DNA from: Candidatus Zixiibacteriota bacterium
Lineage (GTDB): Bacteria; Zixibacteria; MSB-5A5; GN15; JACZUZ01
Assembly (NCBI GenBank): GCA_024280775.1
Contig: JAJRPM010000015.1
Coordinates: forward strand, 207,721-271,720
Length of the DNA stretch: 64,000 nt
Reading direction: 5' to 3'
In this document: one piece after another, positions 16,651-26,885 of the stretch
Layout: each line of letters starts with the position of its first letter
How positions within the stretch are numbered: position 1 is the stretch's first letter
Notes under the pieces: model-generated
What the model was told of the DNA's origin: nothing
What the model saw: the letters and a program-made list of their open reading frames with translations, nothing else
Databases searched by the model: none
Translations under genes and position numbers: made by a program

Positions 16651-17904
16651 TTACTCGTACCGCAGGGCTTCAATGGGGTCGAGTCGGGCGGCTTTCCATG
16701 CAGGATAGATACCTGCTGTGATTCCAGTACCAAACGAGAGGACCAAGCCTACCACTACCCAAAATGGGGAGAGATAGTAGGTCCAACCAATTGCGGTAGT
16801 CAAGATCAGTCCCCCCAGGGCTCCTACTATGATACCTACTATACCGCCAATTCCGGTTAGGGTTGCGGCTTCGGTGAGGAATTGCAATAAGATATTGGAG
16901 CGCTTGGCTCCAATTGCTTTGCGGACTCCGATTTCCCGGGTTCGCTCGGTTACTGATATGAGCATGATATTTATGACACCGATTAGTCCGACAAGCAAAC
17001 CTACAGAGGAAATCGCAAGACCGGCGATACGGACTGTGTTGGTGAACTCTCCGACCCTGTCTTTGAAGCTGTCCTGAGTAAGAAGACCAAAGTTGTTGGC
17101 CTCATCCGGCCTTACACGTCGAACGCGACGAAGAGCATTGGTTACTTGTTCTTTTGCTTCTTCAATTTTGTCTCGCGAAACGACACTCAGGAGGATTCTC
17201 ACATCTTTCGTAGAAGGGTACAGATTCTCAAAAGTGGTCATGGGGATAAAAATGAAGTCATTCTCGCTTATGCCGAACATATCATCAATTTCCTCCTGGA
17301 CGCCGATGACGGTGAACTTGTAGCTGTTGACACGTATAACTTTTCCAATTGCGTCTTCGCGCACTTCAAACAGCGCATCAGCCATTTCCGGACCAAGCAC
17401 TGTCACCATGGAACGACGCTCCATATCGACGTCGTTGATGAACCGACCGAATTCTACACCCCGATTGGTGACCTCTGCCTGCTCGGGCCATACACCTCGA
17501 TAGTCGTCTGGATTTGTTGCGCGTTTGTTGCCATACTTGGCCACATTGTTGAACATTCGTTTTTGCGGCGCAACAGCGGCAACCAGGTCACAACTTTCTA
17601 GTATTGCGTTCACCTCTTTGAAAGTGAAGTTCTTTCTATTCTCGCCGGTTTCGCGGGCTCTTTCCGCATCGGCGTGTGAGGCCCATTTGGTTATGTAGAT
17701 GACGTTTGTTCCTATTTTATCGATGGATGCTTCAGTGTAGTTTTGGAAGCCTTCGAGAATAGTATTGACAAGAATAACCGCGCTAACTCCTATAAGCACG
17801 CCAAGAATGGTCATGAAGCTACGAAATTTATGGGCCATCAATGAGCGTAAGGCCATTGAACCACTTTCGATTATTTCGGAGATTCTATTTGTCTTGGTTT
17901 CCAT
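16651..17904 (-). CDS. MacB/FtsX-type ABC permease (second)
   Basis: A 417-residue permease with one N-terminal helix (FRSFMTILGVLIGVSAVILV), a large periplasmic MacB_PCD domain (about residues 50-290) and three C-terminal FtsX helices carrying [20 protein letters not shown]. It lacks its own ATPase domain and should use the shared ATPase encoded upstream. It is paralogous to the preceding permease, and the two could form a heterodimer. The gap between the genes is 11 bases. Confidence 0.9.
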   Translation of the reverse strand: METKTNRISEIIESGSMALRSLMAHKFRSFMTILGVLIGVSAVILVNTILEGFQNYTEASIDKIGTNVIYITKWASHADAERARETGENRKNFTFKEVNAILESCDLVAAVAPQKRMFNNVAKYGNKRATNPDDYRGVWPEQAEVTNRGVEFGRFINDVDMERRSMVTVLGPEMADALFEVREDAIGKVIRVNSYKFTVIGVQEEIDDMFGISENDFIFIPMTTFENLYPSTKDVRILLSVVSRDKIEEAKEQVTNALRRVRRVRPDEANNFGLLTQDSFKDRVGEFTNTVRIAGLAISSVGLLVGLIGVINIMLISVTERTREIGVRKAIGAKRSNILLQFLTEAATLTGIGGIVGIIVGALGGLILTTAIGWTYYLSPFWVVVGLVLSFGTGITAGIYPAWKAARLDPIEALRYE

Positions 17905-17915
17905 GATTTTCGAAC

Positions 17916-19136
17916 CTATTCGTAGCTTAGCGCCTCAATGGGATCCATTCTGGCCGCTTTCATTGCCGGATACATGCCGGAGGCGACACCCACAAAAGTC
18001 GATATACCTACTCCCAGTATCGCCGCCAGCATAGTAGGATTTGCGTCAATGTCCATCATGCCCAAAATGGCGCCTCCTGAAATACTCCCGAGAATAGCTC
18101 CCAGCACGCCACCGATTATTGACAATATCAGAGATTCATATAAGAACTGCGAACGGATATTGGCGCTGCTGGCGCCGATTGATTTGCGAACACCTATTTC
18201 TCTGGTTCTTTCTGTTACTGAGACCAGCATGATGTTCATTATGACGATTCCGCCAATTACAATGGAAAGTGTTGGAAGCAGGATTACAATAAATCTGAAT
18301 GCTTTGGTGATGTTGTTTATGAATCCAAGTATGGCGTCAGGAGTTAGGATATCGAAGTCATCCTCTTCGTCGTACATGACATGACGGTGTGAGCGCATCA
18401 CAACTCGAGTTTGATCCATGGCCTCTTCAAGGCGCTCTTTTGAGACGGCTTTGACTCTGATATTTACTCGTTCGCCTCTTTCACCGAATTGTTTTCTCAT
18501 GGTTGAAAGCGGGATAAATGCGAACTCATCCTGAGATTGACCGAAGATTGAACCCATTTTACCAGCCACACCGATGACAATATACTTGCGGTCACCGATT
18601 CGAATGTGCTTTCCGATTGGATCCGTATCAGGAAACATCCCATCCTTTACGTCAGCGCCAATGAATGCTACGTTCTTATGCTGACGTTCGTCTTCTTCTG
18701 AAAAATAGCGACCACTTTCAACTTCAAAGTCGCTAATGTCGTAGATGTTGGGCGTGTGACCTTCCAATCGCACTCTACGCATTACTTCTGTTTTGTACTT
18801 TATGTTCGCCGAAGCATAGGCCTCTGCTCCAACCTCCTCGCAGGCGTCGCATCCCTCACGAATCGGATCAATCAATTCTCGAGTAATAATCTTGCGTCGA
18901 CTTTTCTTTTCCCATTCAACATAGCTGGTAACAATTCCGAAACGTGTAACCTGAAAGGAGTTCTCCCCCATAGTGGCGAAAACGCTTTCCATGTTGCTTT
19001 GCATTCCATCGACCGCTGAAACGATACCTATGACAGACGTAATGCCCATCACCATTCCCAGGATAGTTAATCCTGAGCGTAGTTTGTTTATCCAAACTGC
19101 GTGGAGTGACTCTTTGATGAGGGCGCCTACAATCAC
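17916..19136 (-). CDS. MacB/FtsX-type ABC permease (first)
   Basis: A 406-residue permease with the same layout as the next gene: helix 1 is [20 protein letters not shown], then a periplasmic domain, then three C-terminal helices with [20 protein letters not shown]. Its start overlaps the ATPase stop by four bases, giving translational coupling. Such permeases drive MacA-TolC tripartite systems that push periplasmic substrates across the outer membrane. The substrate is unknown. Confidence 0.9.
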   Translation of the reverse strand: MIVGALIKESLHAVWINKLRSGLTILGMVMGITSVIGIVSAVDGMQSNMESVFATMGENSFQVTRFGIVTSYVEWEKKSRRKIITRELIDPIREGCDACEEVGAEAYASANIKYKTEVMRRVRLEGHTPNIYDISDFEVESGRYFSEEDERQHKNVAFIGADVKDGMFPDTDPIGKHIRIGDRKYIVIGVAGKMGSIFGQSQDEFAFIPLSTMRKQFGERGERVNIRVKAVSKERLEEAMDQTRVVMRSHRHVMYDEEDDFDILTPDAILGFINNITKAFRFIVILLPTLSIVIGGIVIMNIMLVSVTERTREIGVRKSIGASSANIRSQFLYESLILSIIGGVLGAILGSISGGAILGMMDIDANPTMLAAILGVGISTFVGVASGMYPAMKAARMDPIEALSYE

Positions 19137-19873
19137 GCGACACGTCCCTGGAGTTTTTCTTCTTCGGTGACACGACTATCGCGAGAGATTTTTCCGTCGA
19201 AGATTGTGATAATTCTTTCAGCGTTGGCAGCGATATTTGGTTCATGTGTCACAAGGATAATTGTGTGACCCTGCTCATGTAGTTTGCCGAAGAGGCGCAT
19301 GATTTCTTCGCCGGTTTGGCTATCAAGGTTACCGGTGGGCTCATCGGCGAGCACAATGGATGGCTCATTCACAAGGGCTCGCGCAACTGCTACACGTTGC
19401 CTTTGTCCGCCAGATAGCTGATTAGGTTGATGAGTTAGTCTATCGCCCAGCTCTACTCTCTCTAGCGCTTTTGTTGCTTTTGCGATGCGGTCTTCTTTTG
19501 AATCGCCGCTGTAGATTAGCGGTAACTCTACATTGTGCAATGCTGTGGCGCGAGATAGAAGATTGAAGGTTTGGAATACGAATCCGATTTCGCGATTGCG
19601 AATCACTGCTAGTTGGTCGTCACTTAGGAGACTTACATCCGTGTCGTTTAGGATATACTTACCGCGAGTGGGAGTATCAAGACAGCCAATAAGATTCATT
19701 AGCGTTGATTTACCGGAGCCGGACGGGCCCATTATGGCTACGTACTCACCTCGTTTGATTGTGACAGATACCCCGCGGAGAGCCTGTACTTGCTCTGAGC
19801 CCATCTGGTAGATCTTCCACAAGTCTCTGGTCTCAATCAGAATGGAATTATTTTTCGAAGCGCCTTGACTCAT
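19133..19873 (-). CDS. MacB/LolD-type ABC ATPase
   Basis: A 246-residue ATPase. Walker A is GPSGSGKST (about residue 49), the Q-loop is FVFQTFNLL, the signature is [15 protein letters not shown], Walker B is [12 protein letters not shown] and the H-loop is VTHEPN. It belongs to the LolD/MacB/FtsE class that serves mechanotransmission permeases. It overlaps the first permease gene by four bases and sits 7 bases after the adaptor gene. Confidence 0.94.
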   Translation of the reverse strand: MSQGASKNNSILIETRDLWKIYQMGSEQVQALRGVSVTIKRGEYVAIMGPSGSGKSTLMNLIGCLDTPTRGKYILNDTDVSLLSDDQLAVIRNREIGFVFQTFNLLSRATALHNVELPLIYSGDSKEDRIAKATKALERVELGDRLTHQPNQLSGGQRQRVAVARALVNEPSIVLADEPTGNLDSQTGEEIMRLFGKLHEQGHTIILVTHEPNIAANAERIITIFDGKISRDSRVTEEEKLQGRVA

Positions 19874-19880
19874 GCTACTC

Positions 19881-21272
19881 TTACTTTCTTTTCTTTCTAT
19901 CGCGAGACTTGTTTTTCTTGCCGCTCAATTTGTTCAGCGAACGTTCTGAGATTTTCACATAATCACCATCTTCCAGCTCGCGAAGTGTCTTGAAAGAACC
20001 GGAGATGACTGTGTCCCCTTTTTGTACACCTGAAAGGGCGACAATGTTCTTTTCATCGGCTATGCCTGTAACCACTTCGGAAAACTTCGCCTGGCCGTCT
20101 CGTAGTACAAAAACACCAGTGATTTTTTTCTTCTCACCGTCTTTATCCAAATCGCTCTTATCGTCCTCGGCGCTCTGGGCTTGGTTATCATCGTCATCGT
20201 CAACTTCGGCGGCATTGACGTTGCTAACGATAACGCCGTCAGAGCTGTCGTCTTCTGCCTCAACTTTGGCTTTACTTGAATCAACAGGTCTTTCACGCAT
20301 CACTATGGAGGAGTAAGGCACCAGCGTCTGACCGTGCGCTGTTGCCGAAGTGATATCTACTGACGCGGACATTCCCGGTCGAATTCTGGCAGTAGTGGGT
20401 TCAAAGCGAACTTTGACGCGGAAGTTGATAGAAAACTCCTGTGTTCCCTGTCCCTGCATGATTGCCGAATTGCCAATCTCGACAACGTGACCGACGAAGA
20501 CTGAGTCACGGAATGCATCTACTTCGATTTCAGATTCCTGCCCGATTTCTACTTTCGCGATTTCGGTTTCATCAACATCGACTTCAACTTCAAACACCGA
20601 CAAATCAGAAATGGTCATCAGGGTCTTGCCTTGGGTGAAGGAGGTCTGAGCTTGGGCGATTTCTCCTACTTCTGCGTTTAGGAAAGTCACTACACCGTCC
20701 ATTGGCGAAACGATTCTAGTTTTCGCCAGGCTGTCTTTTGCTTTCTCTAGTCTAGCGCGTTGGGTTTTGACCTGACTTTGAATCGACTTGTAGTCAGCTT
20801 CTGATTTCTGCGAGACGTATCTGGCGTTGGTGTAGTCGGTCTCAGGAGTTAACTTGCGCTCGAAGAGCTCTTTTTGACGCTCGTATTCTTCTTTGTCTTG
20901 ATCACGTCGCACTCGCGCTGATTCTGCGCGGGAAGAGATATCGTCAAGTGAGTATTGCGCCTGTTGCACATCAGAGCCGAGCTGAACTCTGTCAAGCTGA
21001 ACGAGCAAGTCACCCTTGCGCACAACGTCACCTTCATTAACTGACAATCCTACGATTTCAGCAGAGACCTGAGAAGTTATGTCCACTTTGGTTTGCGGTT
21101 GAATACGTCCACTGGCCGAGACCTTTTCGGAGATGTCTTTGACTTTGACTAAGTCTACTTGCACTTCGGTAGCCGGTGGACCACCGCTGACTTTCATTGA
21201 GTATCCGACTATTGCCAAGGCTGCGACTATCAGCAGGCCAATCATCAGTTTTTTCTTAGATTTCGCTTTCAT
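19881..21272 (-). CDS. HlyD/MacA-family periplasmic adaptor
   Basis: A 463-residue adaptor. An N-terminal anchor helix ([18 protein letters not shown]) is followed by a lipoyl half-motif ([22 protein letters not shown]), a coiled-coil hairpin (about residues 95-190), the second lipoyl half ([14 protein letters not shown]) and beta-barrel domains. The membrane-proximal domain holds an unusual acidic insertion of about 60 residues ([14 protein letters not shown]) between [14 protein letters not shown] and GVFVLRDGQ. The C-terminus is very basic ([12 protein letters not shown]). It bridges the inner-membrane ABC permeases and the TolC protein encoded upstream. Confidence 0.92.
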   Translation of the reverse strand: MKAKSKKKLMIGLLIVAALAIVGYSMKVSGGPPATEVQVDLVKVKDISEKVSASGRIQPQTKVDITSQVSAEIVGLSVNEGDVVRKGDLLVQLDRVQLGSDVQQAQYSLDDISSRAESARVRRDQDKEEYERQKELFERKLTPETDYTNARYVSQKSEADYKSIQSQVKTQRARLEKAKDSLAKTRIVSPMDGVVTFLNAEVGEIAQAQTSFTQGKTLMTISDLSVFEVEVDVDETEIAKVEIGQESEIEVDAFRDSVFVGHVVEIGNSAIMQGQGTQEFSINFRVKVRFEPTTARIRPGMSASVDITSATAHGQTLVPYSSIVMRERPVDSSKAKVEAEDDSSDGVIVSNVNAAEVDDDDDNQAQSAEDDKSDLDKDGEKKKITGVFVLRDGQAKFSEVVTGIADEKNIVALSGVQKGDTVISGSFKTLRELEDGDYVKISERSLNKLSGKKNKSRDRKKRK

Positions 21273-21432
21273 AATTGTTCCTTGAGTGGCTTCGCCACCT
21301 CTTATTTGAAGATAGCGGATTAACCACCGATTGTGAGGATATTCTCCTGTATACTAGTAATAATGTTACACCAACTTATATATTCCTAAGAGAGATCCCA
21401 ATTGCGGCGCTCTCCTCTTTCTATATTAGTAA

Positions 21433-22896
21433 TTAGTACGAAACACCCATAGCGTTTTGCAATCTTGCCACAGCCAGGTTTTGGTCGAGTTGGGCGCGAA
21501 TGAGTTTTACCTGCGCATCTTTGAGACTGACTTGTGCGTCGAGCAGGTCTAGAATTGACGCAGAGCCGAGGTTATATTTTTCTTGCGCAAGACTCATGTC
21601 TTCGCGCGCTGAATTGACATTTTCTCCGGAAACGGCCACTTGCGCTACAGCCTTATCTAATACGAAATATGCTTTCTTGACCGCCAGCACTACGTTGTTT
21701 CGCGCTTCCCAGCTTTCGGCTTTGGCATTGTTATAGGCTACTTTTCTATTTGTTACAGATTGTTCGCGTTGGAACCTATCGAAGATATTCCAATTTACAT
21801 TGACACCAAATGCCAAATTGCGGCTTTTGAAGCTGAGGTTTTGATCTAGATTATCGGCGCGTGACGCATCGGACCAACTTTCAGAAACGAAAGCGGTTAC
21901 GCTCGGGAGGTAGCCTCCTTTGGCCGAACGAACAAAATGACGGTTAACATCAACCGCCAACTCAGTGGACCGTAAACCGGGGTGTGAAGTGACTCCGCTC
22001 TGTATGGCGGCATCAAGGCTACCATCAAACTTATCTTCTACATAAGTGGTGTCAAAATCCATTTCATCGTTAAGATTGAGACCTACTTCAAATCCAAGAT
22101 CCGCTTTTGTGGTTTTCACTCCGTTTTGAGCTTCAAGGAGAGCTATATTGTCATTACCGAATTGGACTTTTTGTTTCAGCACATCTGATAACGAGGCTGA
22201 CCCTACATCATAGCGAGACTGAACCAAATTCAACTGTTCTTGTGAGCGCTTAACCGCCTCTTCCTGCACTGCGAGATTTCGCACATTCGCTAAATAGGCA
22301 AAATATGCTATGCGTACATTTAGCTCCAGGTTTTGTTTGGCGCGTTTCAAGTCATAGTCTGCGCGCTGGCTACTTTTTCTTACACCTTTGTAATCATTGA
22401 TGTTCGAGAACCCATCAAATAGAGTCAGGTTAGCGGAGAGTTGATATGAAGAGCTGGATCTATCTTGATCAGGAACATCCACTTTCTGAATCAACCCGGT
22501 AGGGGTTCGTGTCTGAAAAAAAAGCGTATCCCCGACTACATCAAGTATTGCGCGTTGACCAGTAGCAAATACTGGCTCTTCGGAGGATTGGTTGCGCGCT
22601 CGTGACTCCGAGGTGCGATAGGCTCCGGAAACACTAGGTAGGAAGATTCGTCCGAACTGACGTTTTACTGATGCTTTGGCGTCACGCTTTGCGCCTTTGG
22701 CTCTGACTATAGACGCCCGGTTGTTTTGAGCGAGTTCGAGACATTGTTCTAGTGTGTATGTTTCCGCTTGGGCGGAGGGCGCTGAGACAGCTAGTGTCGC
22801 TAAGACTAATGCGCTGATTGCGAATCGTCTAATCTTTGACACTACGCCTGCGCTCCTGTTCTTCTCTGTGAGGGATCCATACATAGGCTTGTACAT
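21433..22896 (-). CDS. TolC-family outer-membrane efflux protein
   Basis: About 487 residues. I moved the start from the TTG at 22911 to the ATG at 22896 because AGGAG lies 4 bases upstream. The signal peptide core is FAISALVLATLAVSAPSAQA. Two OEP repeats follow, each with long amphipathic helices and a Leu/Gln pattern (YTLEQCLELAQNN at the mature N-terminus, YNLGSASILDLLDAQVSL near the end). It forms the trimeric outer-membrane channel for the MacA/MacB-like genes downstream. The 160-base gap to the adaptor is long for an operon, but the strand and function agree. Confidence 0.92.
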   Translation of the reverse strand: MYKPMYGSLTEKNRSAGVVSKIRRFAISALVLATLAVSAPSAQAETYTLEQCLELAQNNRASIVRAKGAKRDAKASVKRQFGRIFLPSVSGAYRTSESRARNQSSEEPVFATGQRAILDVVGDTLFFQTRTPTGLIQKVDVPDQDRSSSSYQLSANLTLFDGFSNINDYKGVRKSSQRADYDLKRAKQNLELNVRIAYFAYLANVRNLAVQEEAVKRSQEQLNLVQSRYDVGSASLSDVLKQKVQFGNDNIALLEAQNGVKTTKADLGFEVGLNLNDEMDFDTTYVEDKFDGSLDAAIQSGVTSHPGLRSTELAVDVNRHFVRSAKGGYLPSVTAFVSESWSDASRADNLDQNLSFKSRNLAFGVNVNWNIFDRFQREQSVTNRKVAYNNAKAESWEARNNVVLAVKKAYFVLDKAVAQVAVSGENVNSAREDMSLAQEKYNLGSASILDLLDAQVSLKDAQVKLIRAQLDQNLAVARLQNAMGVSY

Positions 22897-22911
22897 GATA
22901 CTCCTAATCAA

Positions 22912-23209
22912 TTACTTGTTTTAATACTTGTTAAGAAACGATTGTTTAATACGTAATACAGTAGTTTATGACTATCTGCCCTTTACCGGGCTAAGCGCTA
23001 TTCGACTGTTTCAGCGGGGGGCATTGGAACTTTTCTCCAACTCTAGTGTAAAAGAGTGTCATCCCCATCTGTATTACGCCAAGAACCTTTGAGAGTTGCA
23101 AAGAAACACTGAATTGTTTAGTCGCTATTGTTTAATTGCTATTGTTTAGTTGTTCTTAGGCCTGCCGACAATGACACGCAAGTTAGTCCCGCAGCGACTC
23201 TACTCTACG
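22912..23209. other. Gap between tolC-like gene and Yip1-family gene
   Basis: Just under 300 bases with no supported ORF. It presumably holds the TolC promoter and the Yip1 gene's 3' end. A direct repeat of GCTATTGTTTA (about 23123-23150) is visible. Confidence 0.4.
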
Positions 23210-24013
23210 CTAATATACTATAGAACCACCCGCTACAAGATTAGCTCCGGCAACCGCCGCAATGAAGAGCAACCAGATTGGTACAAGGACGTAGGCGAAC
23301 TTGGCGGTCTTGATTTGATACAACGAACCAAGCGCGATGGACATTGCGGCGACTTTCCACATTGTTATGAATTCCATTTGCCTTAGTAGATAGTATGTAA
23401 AGGACGCATCGGGTTCGGGCTTGAGCAAGCCTAGCCCTAAATAGACATAGCTGGTGCCATTCATGGCCATTAGCCCGGCCCTTGCGTAAGCGTGGACAAG
23501 AGATATTATTCCGGCGCATGCGACTATCGTCAAGACTTGCCAAAATTTAGCTTTGCCGCCAAAGATGAAATTACCGGCGACCCAGCATATTAGCCCTATT
23601 AGAACGGTGACAATGAGACTGGCTAGAATACCGGTTGCAAAGAGTTTCGGGGAAAGATCGAAGTTTTCCTTCATGCCTGTCTCTATTTGCTCACGCATCT
23701 CTTCATATTTTTCTTCACCGAGTTGCTCTTTGAGGTTCTCTATATTTGACAGAGTCGCCCGTTGCAGATCCGGTAGAAGATATGGTTTCTGCAATTGCAT
23801 CGCGCCGAAGCCGATAACCACGAACAGCAAAACCACCAATAGCCAATCCCACTTGCCATTGATAACGGCGAATGATTTTCCGGGGGAATGGAGCATCCCG
23901 AATAACCGCCCTACAAAACCAACATCACGCGCATCGCTTCCGGGTTCTAAACCCATTATTGCGCCACCTGGTTCTTCATTTGCTTGTTCTTCATTAGATT
24001 GTACTTGATCCAT
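23210..24013 (-). CDS. Yip1-domain membrane protein
   Basis: A 267-residue protein with a hydrophilic, Glu/Gln-rich N-terminus, a GRLFGMLHSPGKSFAVI segment typical of bacterial Yip1 proteins, and about five membrane helices (first at WLLVVLLFVVIGFGAM). A charged loop between helices 1 and 2 carries KEQLGEEKYEEMREQIE. AGGAGGG precedes the ATG by 5 bases, a strong site. The function of bacterial Yip1 proteins is not settled. It lies upstream of the TolC-like gene on the same strand. Confidence 0.83.
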   Translation of the reverse strand: MDQVQSNEEQANEEPGGAIMGLEPGSDARDVGFVGRLFGMLHSPGKSFAVINGKWDWLLVVLLFVVIGFGAMQLQKPYLLPDLQRATLSNIENLKEQLGEEKYEEMREQIETGMKENFDLSPKLFATGILASLIVTVLIGLICWVAGNFIFGGKAKFWQVLTIVACAGIISLVHAYARAGLMAMNGTSYVYLGLGLLKPEPDASFTYYLLRQMEFITMWKVAAMSIALGSLYQIKTAKFAYVLVPIWLLFIAAVAGANLVAGGSIVY

Positions 24014-24388
24014 GCTTCCCTCCTGTTTCCGGCATTCTTCCCTATCAATACATCTTTGACGATAACAGCAATGCCAAGTATATCAGATACCTGCCAAAAC
24101 ACCTATTATTCACGATATATTCGGGTTATTGTTGCGTTTTTTGGCGATCAATTCTATTGAGATAACCTAAACTAACACAACAACCTTCGGCGAAAGACGT
24201 GGACTGAACTAATCGTCGAAAAGGTATCATCCCACGCTTGCTCCAGGAAAAGGTGCGGGGTCACAACTTTCGCAAAAGCGAAATTCAAGCCCCCACACAA
24301 CTAACCGCACAGCTAACCACACAGCAAACCACACAGCAAACCGCATAACAAACCACATAATAAAGAGGACTTTTTCAATGAGCCCAAA
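24014..24388. other. Interval upstream of the Yip1-family gene
   Basis: No gene is supported. It holds the Yip1 promoter region and a 12-bp tandem repeat (separate entry). Confidence 0.5.
24301..24360. repeat. Five tandem copies of a 12-bp repeat
   Basis: The units are CTAACCGCACAG, CTAACCACACAG, CAAACCACACAG, CAAACCGCATAA and CAAACCACATAA: exactly five contiguous 12-base units with graded differences. It lies between the hppA terminator and the Yip1 promoter region. Confidence 0.9.
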
Positions 24389-24389
24389 A

Positions 24390-24425
24390 AATCAGGGCGT
24401 GGGAATCGCTTCCCACGCCCTGATT
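24390..24425 (-). terminator. hppA terminator
   Basis: A perfect 16-bp hairpin AATCAGGGCGTGGGAA / TTCCCACGCCCTGATT with loop TCGC, 29 bases past the hppA stop. It is followed on the minus strand by a T-rich stretch. Confidence 0.9.
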
Positions 24426-24453
24426 GATTCTGATATGCGATATGTTTGTCAGA

Positions 24454-26475
24454 CTATTTGATGAATAGCGGGGCCATCACCAAGGATACAATTGCCATTA
24501 GCTTGATGAGGATATTCATCGACGGACCGGAGGTGTCTTTGAATGGGTCACCGACAGTATCACCGACCACTGAGGCCTTGTGCGCGTCAGAGCCCTTGCC
24601 GCCGTGCTCACCGGATTCGATGTACTTTTTGGCATTATCCCATGCTCCACCAGCATTGGACATGAACAGGGCCAGGAGAACACCTGAAAGGGTTGCTCCA
24701 GCGAGCATACCACCGAGGGCGGACGCTGACCATGAGCCGACAATAATCGGAGCCAAGACTGCAATTAAGCCCGGGAGCACCATTTCTTTGAGGGCGCTGT
24801 GGGTAGCGATTTCGATACATCTGGCGCTATCAGGTTTAGCTGTGCCTTCCATCAGGCCGGCAATTTCGCGGAACTGACGACGGACTTCCTGAACCATGCC
24901 GAAGGCGGCTTTACCGACAGCGGTCATTGTTAGGGCGCCAATCATAAACGGCAAGGCTCCACCGATGAACAGACCGACCATGACTTTTACATTGAGCAGA
25001 TCTAGAGATTCCAAGTGAGTCGCTGAAGCGTAGGCTGAGAAAAGCGCTAGAGCAGTTAAAGCCGCAGAGCCAATGGCGAAACCTTTACCGATGGCCGCAG
25101 TGGTATTGCCAAGAGAATCAAGATGGTCGGTGATTTTACGGACTTCCTTGCCCAAACCGGACATTTCAGAGATTCCACCTGCGTTATCAGCAATCGGGCC
25201 GTAGGCGTCGACAGACATGGTCACACCAATGGTGCCTAGCATACCGACAGCGGAAATACCGATGCCGTAGAGACCAGCTAGTTCATAGCCGAGGTATGTG
25301 GCGGCAGCGATAACGAAGATTGGCAAGGCAACAGACTCGAGACCGATAGCGAGGCCGGAAATGATATTGGTCGCTGAGCCAGTTTCTGAGGCCGCCGCGA
25401 TTTTGCGGATTGGCTTGGCGGCTGTGTAGTATTCGGTTAATAGGCCTAGAGTAATACCGGCGACATTACCTCCAAGAACAGCCCAGAAGACATTCTTGTC
25501 GATTCCCAACAAGTCAGTCAAGAACCAAGCGGCGGCCAATAGAACCACAGAGCCAACATAGGTGACCAACCGCAGGACCGATGCGGGATTCATGTTTTTT
25601 AGGATGTTGACAGAAAGGATACCCAGCATTGAGGCTACCGCGCCGAATCCTACCAAGGCTAACGGATATGCCATGTAGCCGATGCGCTGAGATTCAGCGG
25701 TGAAATCCAAATCAACGGTTTTGCCGACGACCATAGTCGCGGCAAGGATAATGGTGGCAATGATTGAGCCAACATAGGACTCAAAGAGGTCAGCTCCCAT
25801 TCCGGCGGTGTCACCGACATTGTCACCGACGTTATCAGCGATAACCGCAGGGTTACGAGGATCATCCTCTGGAATGCCAGCTTCTACCTTACCTACCAGG
25901 TCCGCGCCGACATCTGCGGCCTTGGTGAAGATTCCACCTCCAACACGCGCGAAGAGGGCGATTGTTGAAGCTCCCATGGCGAATCCGCTTAGAGCTTTGA
26001 CGTCATTGGCGTTAAGCAAGTAGTAGAAGAAAAAGCCTACTCCAACGAGCCCCAGCGAGGCAACGGACATGCCCATTACTGAACCACCGGAGAATGCTAT
26101 TTTCAGCGCGGCGCCGATGCCAGAACTCTGTGCGGCGGCTGTTGTGCGGACATTTGCGCGAGTAGCGGCTTTCATCCCGATGAATCCGGCGAGCATGGAA
26201 CATGCTGCGCCACTGACAAATGCCATTCCTGTGTGCCAGCTAAGAAAGAAGCCTAGTAAGGACATTACGACAAGGACGAACGCTATGAGAATAGTGTATT
26301 CTTTTCTTAAGAAGACCATTGCGCCATCATGGATTATCTCCGAGATCTCGCGCATTTTATCGTTTCCATCGTCCTGTTTTTTTATCCACGCGTAGGACGC
26401 CAAGGCAAAGGCGATACCGATGACGCCGACAACTGCGGCATAGAGGCCAAGTTGAGGTGAAAGCTCAAAATTCAT
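24454..26475 (-). CDS. hppA: Membrane-bound ion-pumping pyrophosphatase
   Basis: A 673-residue, roughly 16-helix enzyme that couples hydrolysis of pyrophosphate to H+ or Na+ export. The hallmark substrate motif [21 protein letters not shown] is present (about residue 185), with the acidic [17 protein letters not shown] after it and the second acidic site [17 protein letters not shown] near the C-terminus. [10 protein letters not shown] has Ala rather than Lys at the position that separates the families, which points to the K+-dependent class. H+ versus Na+ specificity cannot be fixed by eye. AGGAG lies 6 bases before the ATG. It is monocistronic with its own terminator. Confidence 0.95.
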   Translation of the reverse strand: MNFELSPQLGLYAAVVGVIGIAFALASYAWIKKQDDGNDKMREISEIIHDGAMVFLRKEYTILIAFVLVVMSLLGFFLSWHTGMAFVSGAACSMLAGFIGMKAATRANVRTTAAAQSSGIGAALKIAFSGGSVMGMSVASLGLVGVGFFFYYLLNANDVKALSGFAMGASTIALFARVGGGIFTKAADVGADLVGKVEAGIPEDDPRNPAVIADNVGDNVGDTAGMGADLFESYVGSIIATIILAATMVVGKTVDLDFTAESQRIGYMAYPLALVGFGAVASMLGILSVNILKNMNPASVLRLVTYVGSVVLLAAAWFLTDLLGIDKNVFWAVLGGNVAGITLGLLTEYYTAAKPIRKIAAASETGSATNIISGLAIGLESVALPIFVIAAATYLGYELAGLYGIGISAVGMLGTIGVTMSVDAYGPIADNAGGISEMSGLGKEVRKITDHLDSLGNTTAAIGKGFAIGSAALTALALFSAYASATHLESLDLLNVKVMVGLFIGGALPFMIGALTMTAVGKAAFGMVQEVRRQFREIAGLMEGTAKPDSARCIEIATHSALKEMVLPGLIAVLAPIIVGSWSASALGGMLAGATLSGVLLALFMSNAGGAWDNAKKYIESGEHGGKGSDAHKASVVGDTVGDPFKDTSGPSMNILIKLMAIVSLVMAPLFIK

Positions 26476-26819
26476 TTACTTCTCCTGTTTTCCCATGTTT
26501 ACAGCTTTACTGATTTTCTATTGATTTTGTGTGGTTATTTGCTTTTTTGATTGGATTCCTGAGACACATATTTGCCGAGGCAAAGGTAAGAGCGGATAAT
26601 ATCCAGAGTAAGTTTGTCTTTAGGGAATATCTCTTGAAAGGTATCTCTTGATAGGTGGCTAGATTTATTTCATCCGTGAAACCATTTTTCGACCGAGAAT
26701 ATAAGGGGTCATCTCCGGCTAACGCCAGCGAAATCTGCAAAAAGTTATGCAGGAATTAGTACTCTTAGCCGTCCTACTTGTTGACTCTTGTTGACTCATT
26801 GAAAGCGACTCCAAAGAAA
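26476..26819. other. Interval upstream of hppA
   Basis: AT-rich. The only long ORF (26507-26740, minus) shows no ribosome-binding site or family features. The region presumably holds the hppA promoter. Confidence 0.5.
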
Positions 26820-26845
26820 ACCCGCGAGAAATAAATTTCGCGGGT
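26820..26845 (-). terminator. Terminator of the G-tract lipoprotein gene
   Basis: ACCCGCGA...TCGCGGGT with a 10-nt AT-rich loop, followed on the minus strand by a T run (TTTTCTTTGG). It lies about 40 bases past the lipoprotein stop. Confidence 0.8.
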
Positions 26846-26885
26846 ATTCTCAGGGCTACAATTGCCCGGACTTTTTGAGTTTCGC

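Noticed and set aside
24301-24360. Tandem 12-bp units as a CRISPR array
   Set aside because: Units are contiguous with no unique spacers, too short for CRISPR repeats, and no cas gene is in the window.
26507-26740. 77-residue minus-strand ORF upstream of hppA
   Set aside because: No Shine-Dalgarno, no domain, AT-driven composition.
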